A DNA stretch of 64,000 bases, taken from positions 434,001 to 498,000 of the forward strand of contig NZ_JACHIN010000004.1 in NCBI RefSeq assembly GCF_014203235.1, given 5' to 3'. Every line of letters starts with the position of its first letter. Position 1 is the stretch's first letter. This document shows positions 51,470-61,171 of the stretch, piece after piece. Source of the DNA: Nonomuraea endophytica (lineage in GTDB: Bacteria > Actinomycetota > Actinomycetes > Streptosporangiales > Streptosporangiaceae). Below the pieces are notes generated by a model that was not told the DNA's origin, did no database searches, and was given only the letters and a program-made list of their open reading frames with translations. The translations under genes were made by a program, and so were the position numbers.

Positions 51470-53701
51470 ATGGACGTCGAGTCATCGATCTGCCTGAGCG
51501 ACCTGGTCCCTGCCCTGCGCTGGAGCCGTCCTCAGCAGGTAGCGGAGATCTTGGCTGATCCTCGGCTGCCGGCAGGGTGGTGGAGCTCGCTGGCGTTGTC
51601 CCGGGCACTCGGCGCGACGGGCCTGGACTGGGTGTGCGAGCGGCTCGCCCGCCTCGCCTCGGCTCGATGGGACCACCTGTCCCTCGCCGACGTACTGCCC
51701 GCGCTGACCGTCCACCACGTGGACCCGACACTGCCCGGCTGGCCGGAACCGACCCGCTCGGCGATCAACGGCCTGGGCGGCTGGCACCGGCTGCGCCGCC
51801 TGTGTCCAGGCGACCTGGCCGCGCCCGGCACACCTCGGGACGCGGTGATCGGCTCGGTCTTCCGCGAGATCCTCGCCCAGATCCCCATCCAGACCGGCCC
51901 CCTCCCGGTCCAACCCGGTGCCCTCCCGGTCCAACCCGGCGCCCTCCCCACCCAGACCGGCCCCCTGCCCGTCCAGACCGGTGCCCGCCCCACCCAGACG
52001 GGTCCCCTGCCCGTCCAAACCGGCCCTTTCCCCACACAGACCGGTCCCCAGACCGCCCCCGGTGCCCCGTCCCGGCCAGGCGTCTCCCAGCCGGGCGCCG
52101 CGCCGTCGCAGCCATCCTCCGCGCCTTCCCAGCCGAGCGCCCTGCCTTCCCGCCCCGGAGCACCGGCACAACCGGGCACTGTGCCCGCCCACCCGGGAGC
52201 CCCGGCACAACCGGGTGCCACGCCCGCCCACACGGGCTCCATGCCCGCACAGCCGCAGCCGGGCGCCGCACAGCCAGGGGCAGCACAGCCAGGCGGCGCC
52301 CAACCCGGCAGCGCTCAGCCCGGTGGCGCGCCTTCCCACCCGAGTGCCGTACCCGGCGCTCCCTCTCGTGCCGGTGCGCCCGCGCAGGCCGCCTCCTCGG
52401 CGCCCACCGCGCCCGCACCCGCCGACGGCCCGACCCGCCCGGTCGGTAGCACGCAAACCCCCGGAGCTCCATCGGTGCCAGGAGCGCCGGGAGGCAACGT
52501 GCCCGGCCGGGCACCAGCCGCTCCCGGGCAAGCGCCTCCCGGGCAGAACGTCGCGGGTCAGAGCGGTCCCGGTGCTCCGGGTTCGCCCGGCGCGCTGCCT
52601 CAGCGAACGCCCGCCCCGCTGCCGAGCCCCACCCCCGAGCCGTCGGACACCGACCACGCCATGGTCCGCGTGGTGGACGGGCTGTTCCGCGGCATGGACC
52701 GGCTCGAACTGGCCGTGGCCACCCACCGCCTGTTCGCCGAGGACCCGGTCAGCCTGCGCACGCTGGCCCACAAGATGCTCGTCGAGCGCGACGTCCTGTC
52801 CCAGGCCCAGCGCATGGCCGAGGAACGGGTGCTGCACTGGCTGCGCTCGTCGGAGTCGGCGCCGGTGACCGGCCACATGTTCCGCCTCACCGAGTGGCTC
52901 GGCGCCGCCGCCACGCAGGAGCAGCTGATCGGCGCCGACCCGGCCCACCCGGTGATCGTTCCCTCGCTGCGCAGCCCGCTGTGGCGGGTGCTGGTCACGC
53001 TCATGCCCGACCGCCGCCTGCAGGACGGCTGGCTCGTGGTGGGCGACCTGCACGGCCTGCAGAACCGCACCCGCCAGCTCCTGGCCACGGCCCCGAACGA
53101 CGCCGACCGCCACGAACTGCTCGAACAGCTCGGCATCCGCCGCCACTCCGCGCAGGCCTGGCTGGACGCCCTGCCCCCGGAGTCACCCCGCCGCCCGGCC
53201 GCCCCGGCCGCGGAACCGGCGTCGCAGCAGCCGCTGCCCCGCCGTACCCCCGGAGCGAACGGGCACCACCACCGGGGCGGCACGCCGATCCCCGCCGCGC
53301 CCGCCGGGAACATCGACCCGTCGGCGGCGCTCGCGACGCTGTCGGCGCTGTCGGGCGGACGCTCGCCGATGCTGGCGGGCACGCCCTCGACACCGCCGCC
53401 CCCGCCGCCGAGCCCGACGTCGGATCCGCGCCGCTGGCAGCGCATCGAGGTCACGCCCGAGCACCTGCGCGGCGGCCCGGTGCCGGTGCCGGAGGGGTAC
53501 GCGGCCCAGCTCGGCATGCGGCCGGGCACGCTGCTGTCGGTCACCGGACCGGGCGACAACGCGATCGTGCTGGTCTGGCAGGGGCACCAGCCGGTGTTCG
53601 ACTCGCTGCAGCCGGTGCTCATGCGGCTCAACGCGCGCCCCGGCGACCAGGTCTACGTGACCGTCGACGGCTACCGCCTGGAGGCCCAGCTAACCGGCTG
53701 A
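51470..53701 (+). CDS. Proline-rich protein with sigma-like helix-turn-helix region
   Basis: A 743-residue protein I cannot assign. N-terminal helical domain (1-140, from MDVESSICLSDLVPALRW); a long Pro/Gln/Thr/Gly-rich disordered region (about 140-395) built on near-repeats such as PLPVQTG and ALPVQPG; a helical domain (about 400-570) where SLRTLAHKMLVERDVLSQAQ and the following E-E-R-V-L-H-W-L-R resemble sigma-factor region 4; and a C-terminal beta-domain (about 660-743). No signal peptide or membrane segment. GGGGAGGA is a good but distant ribosome site. Its end overlaps the convergent LAL gene by 12 bases. A regulatory role is inference. Confidence 0.75.
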   Translation: MDVESSICLSDLVPALRWSRPQQVAEILADPRLPAGWWSSLALSRALGATGLDWVCERLARLASARWDHLSLADVLPALTVHHVDPTLPGWPEPTRSAINGLGGWHRLRRLCPGDLAAPGTPRDAVIGSVFREILAQIPIQTGPLPVQPGALPVQPGALPTQTGPLPVQTGARPTQTGPLPVQTGPFPTQTGPQTAPGAPSRPGVSQPGAAPSQPSSAPSQPSALPSRPGAPAQPGTVPAHPGAPAQPGATPAHTGSMPAQPQPGAAQPGAAQPGGAQPGSAQPGGAPSHPSAVPGAPSRAGAPAQAASSAPTAPAPADGPTRPVGSTQTPGAPSVPGAPGGNVPGRAPAAPGQAPPGQNVAGQSGPGAPGSPGALPQRTPAPLPSPTPEPSDTDHAMVRVVDGLFRGMDRLELAVATHRLFAEDPVSLRTLAHKMLVERDVLSQAQRMAEERVLHWLRSSESAPVTGHMFRLTEWLGAAATQEQLIGADPAHPVIVPSLRSPLWRVLVTLMPDRRLQDGWLVVGDLHGLQNRTRQLLATAPNDADRHELLEQLGIRRHSAQAWLDALPPESPRRPAAPAAEPASQQPLPRRTPGANGHHHRGGTPIPAAPAGNIDPSAALATLSALSGGRSPMLAGTPSTPPPPPPSPTSDPRRWQRIEVTPEHLRGGPVPVPEGYAAQLGMRPGTLLSVTGPGDNAIVLVWQGHQPVFDSLQPVLMRLNARPGDQVYVTVDGYRLEAQLTG

Positions 53702-56557
53702 GCCCTCGAACAGCCCCGTGCGGTGCGCGGTGGCGGCCGCCTCCCCGCGGGAGGAGACGCCCAGCTTGCCCAGGATGTTCGAGACGTGCACGCTGACGGT
53801 CTTGACCGAGATGAACAGCTCGCCGCCGATCTCCCGGTTGCTCTTGCCGTCGGTGAGCAGCCGCAGCACCTCCAGCTCACGCGCGGTCAGCCCGAACTGC
53901 GGCCCCTGCGGCTCCGGCTCGTCGGCCACCGCGATGCGCGCCCGCCGCGCGAACGAGTCGAGCTCCTCCAGCAGCGCCCGCGCGCCCAGCCGCTCGGCCA
54001 GCTCACGCGCCCTGGTCACCCGCTCGGCCGCGTCCTTGCGCGCGCCCGCCGCCTGCGCGGCCCTGGCCGCTCCAGCCAAAGCCCTCGCCTCCTGGTACGG
54101 CTGCCGCAACCCGGCCCAAGCCTCGGCCGCCGCGTCCCAGGCGACCAGATCGTCGGCCGCCCCCGCGATCGCGTTGAACGTCAGCCGCTCCGCCTCCTGC
54201 AGCACCCCTTCGGCCGTCATCCACTGCGCCTGCCGCCGGGCCTCCTCCAGCACAGCCCCGCCCAGCAGGGCGCACGGGATGAGCACCGGCCAGGCATAGC
54301 GCGGACTGGCGGCCAGGTCCTGCTCGCGCAGCACCCGCATGGCCGCCTCCGCCGCCTCCTCCAGCCGCCCGCGAGCGGTCAGCAGGTCGATCTCGCGGGC
54401 GGCGACGGGCAGCATGTGCTGGTCGCGGTAGATGGTGCGCTTGATCACGCTCTGCTGCGCCGCGAACATCGCCTCGGCCTTCTCGAGGTCGCCGCGCCAC
54501 AGCGCGATGTCGCCGACGAACCCCTGCAGGCTCGCCCGGTACGGCGCGGGCGGCGCCAGATCCAGCGCGTGCTCGATGACTTCCAGCGCCTCGTCCCACC
54601 GGCCCAGCGAGACCAGCGGCTCGGCCAGGTTGATCGCCAGGAACGTGCCCGAGGTGCGGGCCAGGCCGTACTCCTCGGCGTCGGCGATGCCGCGGCGGGC
54701 CACCTTGACCGCCTCCTCGTGCCAGCCGGCGCCCTCCAGCCGGTCGGACTCGGAGATCGCGGTGCGCATCAGCGCGTTGTAGGCCTTGTCGCCCATGGCG
54801 ATCTCGCGGGCCTCGGCGAACTTCACCAGCCCCGCCTCCACGTCGCCGAACCTGAACCGGCCCCACGCCAGGGTCGTCAGCCCGTGCGCCTCGGTGGCGC
54901 CGTCGCCGACGGCACGCGCGATGCGGACCGCCTCCTCGGCGTAGGCGATCTTGTCCGGCCACATCTCGCGGGTGTTGCACATGCGCGCCAGCGACTCGGC
55001 GATCTGGGCGCGCAGCTTGGTGGGCGGCTCGGCGGGGACCAGCTTCGCCGCGGCCTGCAGGTCCTCCAGGTTGCCCTTGCGGCCCAGGTCGTAGCGGAGC
55101 AGGCCGCGCAGCCTGAGCAGCAGCGCGGTGCGCACCGGGTCGGTGACCGGGTCGACCTCCTCCAGCGCGGCGCTGGCCAGCGAGATGCCGCGGTCGAACT
55201 CGCCGGCGTTGAAGGCCACCGCGGCGGCGGCGCGCAGCACCTGGACGCGGTCGGCGCCGATGCGTTCCGCGGCGTCGGGGACCTTCGACCACAGTTCGAG
55301 CACGCGGGACAGCATCCGCAGCTGCTCGTCGTAGGCGGCCGACTTGCGCGCGGCGGCCGCCGCCTTCCAGGCGCTGACCAGGCCCCACAGCGCGTCGTGC
55401 GCCGCGTGCCAGTGGTGGGCCAGCTCGATGGCGCCGCGCGGGGCGGGCAGGATCGCCAGGTCGCGTTCGAGCGCCTCGGCGAAGCGGGTGTGCAGCCGGG
55501 AGTGCTCGCCGGGCAGCAGATCGTCGTGGAGCGCCTCCCTGATCAGCGCGTGGCGGAAGGCGTAGCCCTCGCCGTCCACCACCAGCACGTTGCCGGCGAC
55601 GGCCGGCCGCAGGGAGCGCGAGAGCTCGCCGTCGTCGAGCCCGGTCACCGCGAGCAGCAGGTCGTGCTCGATGCGCTGGCCGCCGGCGCTGGCCACCCGC
55701 ATGAGCTCCTGCGTCTCCTCCGGCAGCCGTTCGACGCTGGCCAGCAGCAGGTCGCGCAGCGACTCGGGCAGGCTGTCACCGCCGCCGCCCTCGCTCAGCA
55801 ACGCCTCCACGAACAGCGGGTTGCCCTCGCTGCGGGCGTAGATCTCGTCGATGGCGACGGGCGACGGCTCGTGTTCGAGGATGCTGGCGGCCTGGGCGAC
55901 CACCTGCTTACGGGTCAGGCGGCCGAGCTCGATCCTGGTCACCCAGTCGACGCGGCCCAGCTCGGCCAGCAGGGGGCGTAGCGGGTGGGTGCGGTGCAGC
56001 TCGTCGGTGCGGTAGGTCACGACGATGAGCAGCGGCACGTCGGTGCGCTGGTAGCGCACCAGGAAGGAGAGCAGGTCGCGGGTGGAGCGGTCGGCCCAGT
56101 GGGCGTCCTCGATCACCATGAGCACCGGCCGCTGCTCGGCCAGGTGCTCCAGCAGGCCGAGCACCAGCTCGAACAGCCGGGCGCGCGCCTCGGCGCCGTC
56201 GCCGTCCGGCTCGCCGAAGTCGGGCAGCAGGCGGGCCAGGCCGCGCGTCTTGCCGCCGGGCACCAGCGCGGACATGCCCTCGTGCCCGATGTCGCGCAGC
56301 AGCCGCCGCAGGACCGCGGTGAACGGCGCGAACGGCAGGCCGTCCGTGCCCAGCTCCAGGCAGTGGCCGACGAGCTGGCGGGCGTCGCCGATCCGCTCGG
56401 CGAACTCCTTGATCAGGCGGGTCTTGCCGACGCCCGCCTCGCCGCCGACCAGCACGGTCGAGGCCGATCCGGACCGGGCGCGGGCCAGCGCACGACCGAG
56501 CGCGCCGAGTTCACTCGCGCGCCCGACGAACCGGGGGCTCACCGTATGGATGCTCAC
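53690..56557 (-). CDS. LAL-type LuxR family regulator with AAA domain and TPR-like repeats
   Basis: Large ATP-binding LuxR regulator of 955 residues. Walker A VGGEAGVGKTRLIKEFAER, Walker B VLMVIEDAHWADRSTRDLL, a winged-helix region, a long helical TPR-like middle (about 400-860), and a C-terminal LuxR domain: LTARELEVLRLLTDGKSNRE, SVKTVSVHVSNILGKLGVSS. Such proteins often activate antibiotic or catabolic genes. GTG 56557 has a GGGG ribosome site. Target genes are not evident; the neighbours are a GNAT gene and the proline-rich protein. Confidence 0.9.
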   Translation of the reverse strand: MSIHTVSPRFVGRASELGALGRALARARSGSASTVLVGGEAGVGKTRLIKEFAERIGDARQLVGHCLELGTDGLPFAPFTAVLRRLLRDIGHEGMSALVPGGKTRGLARLLPDFGEPDGDGAEARARLFELVLGLLEHLAEQRPVLMVIEDAHWADRSTRDLLSFLVRYQRTDVPLLIVVTYRTDELHRTHPLRPLLAELGRVDWVTRIELGRLTRKQVVAQAASILEHEPSPVAIDEIYARSEGNPLFVEALLSEGGGGDSLPESLRDLLLASVERLPEETQELMRVASAGGQRIEHDLLLAVTGLDDGELSRSLRPAVAGNVLVVDGEGYAFRHALIREALHDDLLPGEHSRLHTRFAEALERDLAILPAPRGAIELAHHWHAAHDALWGLVSAWKAAAAARKSAAYDEQLRMLSRVLELWSKVPDAAERIGADRVQVLRAAAAVAFNAGEFDRGISLASAALEEVDPVTDPVRTALLLRLRGLLRYDLGRKGNLEDLQAAAKLVPAEPPTKLRAQIAESLARMCNTREMWPDKIAYAEEAVRIARAVGDGATEAHGLTTLAWGRFRFGDVEAGLVKFAEAREIAMGDKAYNALMRTAISESDRLEGAGWHEEAVKVARRGIADAEEYGLARTSGTFLAINLAEPLVSLGRWDEALEVIEHALDLAPPAPYRASLQGFVGDIALWRGDLEKAEAMFAAQQSVIKRTIYRDQHMLPVAAREIDLLTARGRLEEAAEAAMRVLREQDLAASPRYAWPVLIPCALLGGAVLEEARRQAQWMTAEGVLQEAERLTFNAIAGAADDLVAWDAAAEAWAGLRQPYQEARALAGAARAAQAAGARKDAAERVTRARELAERLGARALLEELDSFARRARIAVADEPEPQGPQFGLTARELEVLRLLTDGKSNREIGGELFISVKTVSVHVSNILGKLGVSSRGEAAATAHRTGLFEGSAG

Positions 56558-56592
56558 GCCCCATAGGATGCCATCTGACTAGGACAGAACGG

Positions 56593-57036
56593 TCACCTAA
56601 GAACCTTGCGGAAGAACGTCGCCGACTCCTCGTAACCGAGAGCCGAGTAGAACTCGGGCGCCCGGCGGGTCGCCATGGCCACGTACCCCGCCTCGCGCTC
56701 GCGCGCCCAGCGCTCGAAATCCTCCAGCAGCGAGCGCCCGACGCCCTGGCGGCGCGAGCTCGTCTGCACCATGGCCTCCTCGACCCAGGCCACGGGCCCG
56801 TTCGCGAAGAGCGTCAAATGGACGAAGCCGAGCAGGTATCCGGTGACCCGCCCGCCGGCCACCGCCGCCAGGAGCAGCGCGTCCTCGTTGCGCAACAACT
56901 GCGGCAGGGCCACGTCGAACGCCTCGCGCTCCGGGCGGAACGTCATCCCGAACTCACGGGCCAGCGCGAAGATCTCGTCCGCGTCGCCCTTCTCGGCCCG
57001 CCTGATTACAAGATCGTCAGATGTCACCCTGCGCAC
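56593..57036 (-). CDS. GNAT family N-acetyltransferase
   Basis: Single-domain GNAT, 147 residues from GTG 57036 (or 144 from GTG 57027). Motifs: LVIRRAEKGDADEIFALARE, VTGYLLGFVHLTLF, the acetyl-CoA loop SSRRQGVGRSLLEDFERWAR and PEFYSALGYEESATFFRK. Substrate unknown. Located 35 bases upstream of the LAL gene on the opposite-reading order, so not clearly co-transcribed with it. Confidence 0.85.
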   Translation of the reverse strand: MRRVTSDDLVIRRAEKGDADEIFALAREFGMTFRPEREAFDVALPQLLRNEDALLLAAVAGGRVTGYLLGFVHLTLFANGPVAWVEEAMVQTSSRRQGVGRSLLEDFERWAREREAGYVAMATRRAPEFYSALGYEESATFFRKVLR

Positions 57037-57142
57037 CCTACTTCACCGATGCCGATTTATTGCTCTGCAACCGGACAATCACGAATTGTGGTCAAGGCAG
57101 GGAGAATAGCGAACGCAGGGTGCTCTACACCACCACCCAGCG

Positions 57143-58291
57143 TCATAGATCGGACAGGCCGAGCTGGCGGGCGATCAGCATGCGCTGGACCTCGCTGGTG
57201 CCCTCGCCGATCTCCAGGATCTTGGCGTCGCGGTAGAAGCGGCCGACCGGGAACTCGTTCATGAAGCCGTAGCCGCCGAAGATCTGGGTGGCCTCGCGGG
57301 AGTTGTCCATGGCGGCGTTGGAGGAGACGAGCTTGGCGATCGCCGCCTCCTTCTTGAACGGCTGGCCGGCCAGCATCTTCTCGGCCGCGTGGTAGTAGGC
57401 CAGGCGGGAGGTGTGGGTCCGCGCCTCCATGTCGGCGATCTTGAACTGGATCGCCTGGTAGTGGCCGATCGGGTGGCCGAAGGCCTGGCGTTCGCGGACG
57501 TAGCGCAGGCACTCGTCCACGCAGCCCTGGGCCAGGCCGACGCTGAGGGCGGCGATGGCGATGCGGCCCTCGTCGAGAGTCTGCAGGAACTGCGCGTAAC
57601 CACGGCCCCGCTCGCCCAGCAGGTTCTCCGCCGGGACGCGGCAGTCGGTGAAGGACAGCTCGCGGGTGTCGGAGGCGTTCCAGCCGACCTTGGAGTACTT
57701 CTTGGAGACGGTGAAGCCGGGGGTGCCCGCCGGGACCAAGATCGTGGAGATCTCCTTCTTGCCGTCGCGCTCGCCCGTGATCGCGGCCACGCCGACGACG
57801 CCGGTGATGTCGGTGCCCGAGTTCGTGATGAACGCCTTGGTCCCGTTGATCACCCACTCGCCGCCGTCCAGGACCGCGGTGGTCCGCATGCCGCCCGGCA
57901 CGTCGGAGCCGCCGCCGGGCTCGGTCAGCCCGAACGCGCCCAGCACCTCCCCACTGGCCAGCTTGGGCAGCCAGGTCGCTTTCTGCTCGGCCGTGCCGAA
58001 GCGGTAGATCGGCATCGCGCCCAGCGAGACCGCGGCCTCCAGCGTGATGGACACGCTGGAGTCGACCCGGGCCAGCTCCTCCAGGGCCAGGCACAGCGCG
58101 AAGTAGTCGCCGCCCATGCCGCCGTGCTCCTCCGGCAGCGGCAGCCCGAACAGGCCCATCGCGCCCATCTGCCGGACGATGTCGTAGGGGAACTCCTCGC
58201 GCTCGTAGTAGTCGCCGATCACCGGAGCCACGACCTCGCGGGCGAACGACTCGACGGTCTTGCGCAGCTCGGAGTACTCGTCGTTGAGCAT
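57143..58291 (-). CDS. Acyl-CoA dehydrogenase of the leucine-type operon (FadE19-like)
   Basis: Acyl-CoA dehydrogenase of 382 residues, probably acting on isovaleryl- or another branched acyl-CoA. It shows GLPLPEEHGGMGGDYFALCL, GAFGLTEPGGGSDVPGGMRT, INGTKAFITNSGTDITGV, RQAFGHPIGHYQAIQFKIAD, ATQIFGGYGFMNEFPVGRFY and a terminal GEGTSEVQRMLIARQLGL. The catalytic Glu is E363 in EGTSE; classical isovaleryl-CoA dehydrogenases lack a Glu there, so the substrate call rests on context. Last gene of the four-gene minus-strand operon, 2 bases after the HMG-CoA lyase stop. Confidence 0.88.
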   Translation of the reverse strand: MLNDEYSELRKTVESFAREVVAPVIGDYYEREEFPYDIVRQMGAMGLFGLPLPEEHGGMGGDYFALCLALEELARVDSSVSITLEAAVSLGAMPIYRFGTAEQKATWLPKLASGEVLGAFGLTEPGGGSDVPGGMRTTAVLDGGEWVINGTKAFITNSGTDITGVVGVAAITGERDGKKEISTILVPAGTPGFTVSKKYSKVGWNASDTRELSFTDCRVPAENLLGERGRGYAQFLQTLDEGRIAIAALSVGLAQGCVDECLRYVRERQAFGHPIGHYQAIQFKIADMEARTHTSRLAYYHAAEKMLAGQPFKKEAAIAKLVSSNAAMDNSREATQIFGGYGFMNEFPVGRFYRDAKILEIGEGTSEVQRMLIARQLGLSDL

Positions 58292-58293
58292 GG

Positions 58294-59214
58294 CTAGTCC
58301 TTTTGGGAGAGGGCCTTCTGGGAGAGGGCTTGGACGACGCGGGATGGGCTCGGCCGGCCCAGCCGCTCGGCGAGCCAGACGCTTGTGGCGACCAGCTCGT
58401 CCAGGTTGAGCCCGGTCTCGATGCCGAGACCGTTGAGCATCCAGACCAGGTCCTCGGTGGCGAGGTTGCCGGTGGCCGAGCCGGCGAACGGGCAGCCGCC
58501 GATGCCACCGGTCGAGGCGTCGACCACGGTGACGCCCGCCTTCAGCGCGGCCATCGTGTTGGCCAGGGCCTGGCCGTAGGTGTCGTGGAAGTGGACGGCC
58601 AGCCGTTCCGGGGAGCCGAACGCCTCGACGAGCGCGGTGGCGTGGCCCGGGGTGCCGACGCCGATGGTGTCGCCCAGCGACAGCTCGAAGCAGCCGAGGT
58701 CGAGCAGCCGCGCGCCGACGCCCACGACCTGCTCGATCGGGGTCGGGCCCTCCCACGGGTCGCCGAAGACCATGGAGACGTACGCCCGCACCTTCAGCCC
58801 ATGCTCCAGCGCCCCGGCGATCACCGGCTCGAACATCTCGAACTGCGACTCCAGGCCGCGGTTGAGGTTGCGGTTGGCGAAGGTCTCGGTGGCGCTGGCG
58901 AAGACGGCGATCTCCTCGACGCCGCTCTCCAGCGCCCGGTCGAGCCCCTTGAGGTTGGGCACCAGCACCGGATAGCGGATGCCGGGCCTGCGCTGAAGCA
59001 TGGCCAGCAGCTCACCGGAGTCGGCCAGCTGAGGCACCCACTTGGGGTGGACGAAGCTGGTCGTCTCGATCACCGTGTGCCCGGCGGCGGCGAGGCGGTC
59101 GATAAACTCGGCCTTCACCTCGACCGGGATGACCGCCTTCTCGTTCTGCAGGCCGTCGCGGGGACCGACCTCGTAGACCGTGACCCGCTCGGGCAGGCCG
59201 TCGAGCTTGTGCAT
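58294..59214 (-). CDS. Hydroxymethylglutaryl-CoA lyase
   Basis: TIM-barrel lyase splitting HMG-CoA into acetyl-CoA and acetoacetate, the last step of leucine breakdown. The 306-residue product has VYEVGPRDGLQNEKAVIP, ETTSFVHPKWVPQLADS, AVFASATETFANRNLNR, ELSLGDTIGVGTPGHA, VHFHDTYGQALANTMAALKA and STGGIGGCPFAGSATGN with the catalytic Cys. ATG 59214 overlaps the biotin carboxylase stop (TGATG). The last residues LSQKALSQKD come from a 15-base tandem duplication near the stop. Confidence 0.92.
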   Translation of the reverse strand: MHKLDGLPERVTVYEVGPRDGLQNEKAVIPVEVKAEFIDRLAAAGHTVIETTSFVHPKWVPQLADSGELLAMLQRRPGIRYPVLVPNLKGLDRALESGVEEIAVFASATETFANRNLNRGLESQFEMFEPVIAGALEHGLKVRAYVSMVFGDPWEGPTPIEQVVGVGARLLDLGCFELSLGDTIGVGTPGHATALVEAFGSPERLAVHFHDTYGQALANTMAALKAGVTVVDASTGGIGGCPFAGSATGNLATEDLVWMLNGLGIETGLNLDELVATSVWLAERLGRPSPSRVVQALSQKALSQKD

Positions 59215-61169
59215 CACGCCTCCACCACGGCGAGGACCGCGTCCATGTCCACGGACTGGCCCGCCCGTACCGGGAGCTCGCGCACCACGCCGTCCACGGG
59301 CGCGGTGACGGTGTGCTCCATCTTCATCGCCTCCACCACGACCAGCGGCTGGTCCTTGCTGACCTGGTCGCCGACGGCCGCCTTGACCAGCAGGACCGTG
59401 CCGGGCATCGGGCTGCGCACGACGCCGTCGCCGCCGCCCGCCGCGCCCGGCCGGTCGCCTGGGTCGCCGATGCGGTGCCTGGTCAGCGCCCACGCGCCGC
59501 CGTCGCGTCCGATCCACACGGTCTCGCCGTCGCGCGCGAACGTGTAGGAGGAAACCCGCCCGCCGAGCGTCAGCACGGCCCTCTCCCCCGCAACCCGCAC
59601 CTTCGCCGGTACGGCTTCCGCACGCTCAGCCGGTGGTTCCTCGGTGGCGTTGCCGGGCAGCCGGAGCTCCGCGGCGGTGGCGGGCAGGCCGCGGACGGCC
59701 ACCTCGTGCACGCCCTCGCGGGACTCCAGCCGCAACGTCGTCCAGGCCCGTTCGCCCACCCGCCAGCCGTCGGCCACGTCCCACGGATCGCGCCCGGCCG
59801 GAGCGTCGTGGAAGATCAGCGCCGCCACGGCCAGCACGTCCGCCGGGGTCGCGGCCGACAGGTCAAGGCCGGGCAGGAGACGTTCCACCAGCCCGGTGTC
59901 CAGCTCGCCCGCCACCACCTCCGGCCGCGTCACCAGTGCCCGCAGGAACGGGATGTTGGTCGTCACGCCCAGCACCGTCGTACGCCCGAGCGCCCGGTCG
60001 AGCGCGCTGAGCGCCTGCGCACGCGTGGGCGCCCAGGCGACGACCTTGGAGAGCATCGGGTCGAAGTCGCTGCCGACCACCGTGCCCGCCGCCAGCGAGG
60101 AGTCGACCCGCACGTCGGAGGGCTCGGCCAGCGCGAGCACCCGGCCGCCGGTGGGCAGGAAGCCCCTGGCCGGGTCCTCGGCGTACACGCGGGCCTCGAC
60201 GGCGTGGCCGCGCAGCCGTACCTCAGACTGAGTGAACGTGAGCGGCTCGCCCGCGGCCACCCGCAGCTGGAGCTCCACGAGGTCCACGTCCGTGACCAGC
60301 TCGGTGACGGGGTGTTCGACCTGGAGGCGGGTGTTCATCTCCATGAAGTGGTAGTCGCCGGTGGTGCCGTCGACGATGAACTCGACCGTGCCCGCGCCGG
60401 TGTAGCCGACCGAGCGGGCGGCCTCGACCGCCGCCGCGCCCATGGCGGCGCGCGTCTCCGGGGTGACGAAGGGCGAGGGCGCCTCTTCGATGATCTTCTG
60501 GTGCCTGCGCTGGAGGCTGCACTCGCGCTCGCCCAGGTGTACGACGGCGCCGTGGGTGTCGGCGAGCACCTGGATCTCGATGTGCCTCGGGTTCTCGATG
60601 AAGCGCTCGATGAGCAGGGTGCCGTCGCCGAAGGCGTTCACCGCGGTGCGGCGGGCCGACTCCAGCGCCTCGGGCAGTTCCGCGGCGGCGCGGACGAGCA
60701 CCATGCCCTTTCCGCCGCCGCCGGCCGAGGGCTTGATCAGCGCGGGGAAGACGTTCCAGGCGAGAAGGTCGTCGGCGGGCTCGGCGCCGCCGGGCACCAC
60801 GGGCACTCCGGCCGCGGCGACCGTGGCCTTGGCGCGGATCTTGTCGCCCATGGCCTCGATGGCCTCGGCGGGCGGGCCGATGAAGACCAGCCCCTCCTTC
60901 GCGCAGAGCCTCGCGAACTGCGCGTTCTCCGCGAGAAACCCATAGCCCGGGTGTACGGCTTGCGCGCCGGAGTCACGGGCGGCGGCCGTGATAGCCCCCA
61001 TGTCCAGATATTTCGGGACCTGAAGGGCTTGGTCCGCTTCGCGGACGTGCAGGGCGCCGGCGTCGGCCTCGGTGTAGACGGCGACGCTCGTGACGCCCAT
61101 GGTGCGCAAGGTCCGGATGATCCGGACGGCGATCTCGCCGCGGTTGGCGATCAGAACGGTGGAGAACAT
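59214..61169 (-). CDS. Methylcrotonyl-CoA carboxylase-type biotin carboxylase/carrier (alpha) subunit
   Basis: Biotin-dependent carboxylase alpha chain of 651 residues: FSTVLIANRGEIAVRIIRTL, the ATP-grasp IKPSAGGGGKGMVLVR and EMNTRLQVEHPVTELVTDVD, biotin carboxylase C domain, the MCC-type BT linker (about 480-570) and biotinyl domain EAMKMEH with K616. AGGA lies 7 bases before ATG 61169; GTG 61175, overlapping the beta-subunit stop, is the alternative. With the beta subunit upstream and HMG-CoA lyase downstream it forms the leucine operon; M. tuberculosis AccA1 is the named relative. Confidence 0.92.
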   Translation of the reverse strand: MFSTVLIANRGEIAVRIIRTLRTMGVTSVAVYTEADAGALHVREADQALQVPKYLDMGAITAAARDSGAQAVHPGYGFLAENAQFARLCAKEGLVFIGPPAEAIEAMGDKIRAKATVAAAGVPVVPGGAEPADDLLAWNVFPALIKPSAGGGGKGMVLVRAAAELPEALESARRTAVNAFGDGTLLIERFIENPRHIEIQVLADTHGAVVHLGERECSLQRRHQKIIEEAPSPFVTPETRAAMGAAAVEAARSVGYTGAGTVEFIVDGTTGDYHFMEMNTRLQVEHPVTELVTDVDLVELQLRVAAGEPLTFTQSEVRLRGHAVEARVYAEDPARGFLPTGGRVLALAEPSDVRVDSSLAAGTVVGSDFDPMLSKVVAWAPTRAQALSALDRALGRTTVLGVTTNIPFLRALVTRPEVVAGELDTGLVERLLPGLDLSAATPADVLAVAALIFHDAPAGRDPWDVADGWRVGERAWTTLRLESREGVHEVAVRGLPATAAELRLPGNATEEPPAERAEAVPAKVRVAGERAVLTLGGRVSSYTFARDGETVWIGRDGGAWALTRHRIGDPGDRPGAAGGGDGVVRSPMPGTVLLVKAAVGDQVSKDQPLVVVEAMKMEHTVTAPVDGVVRELPVRAGQSVDMDAVLAVVEA

Positions 61170-61171
61170 CG

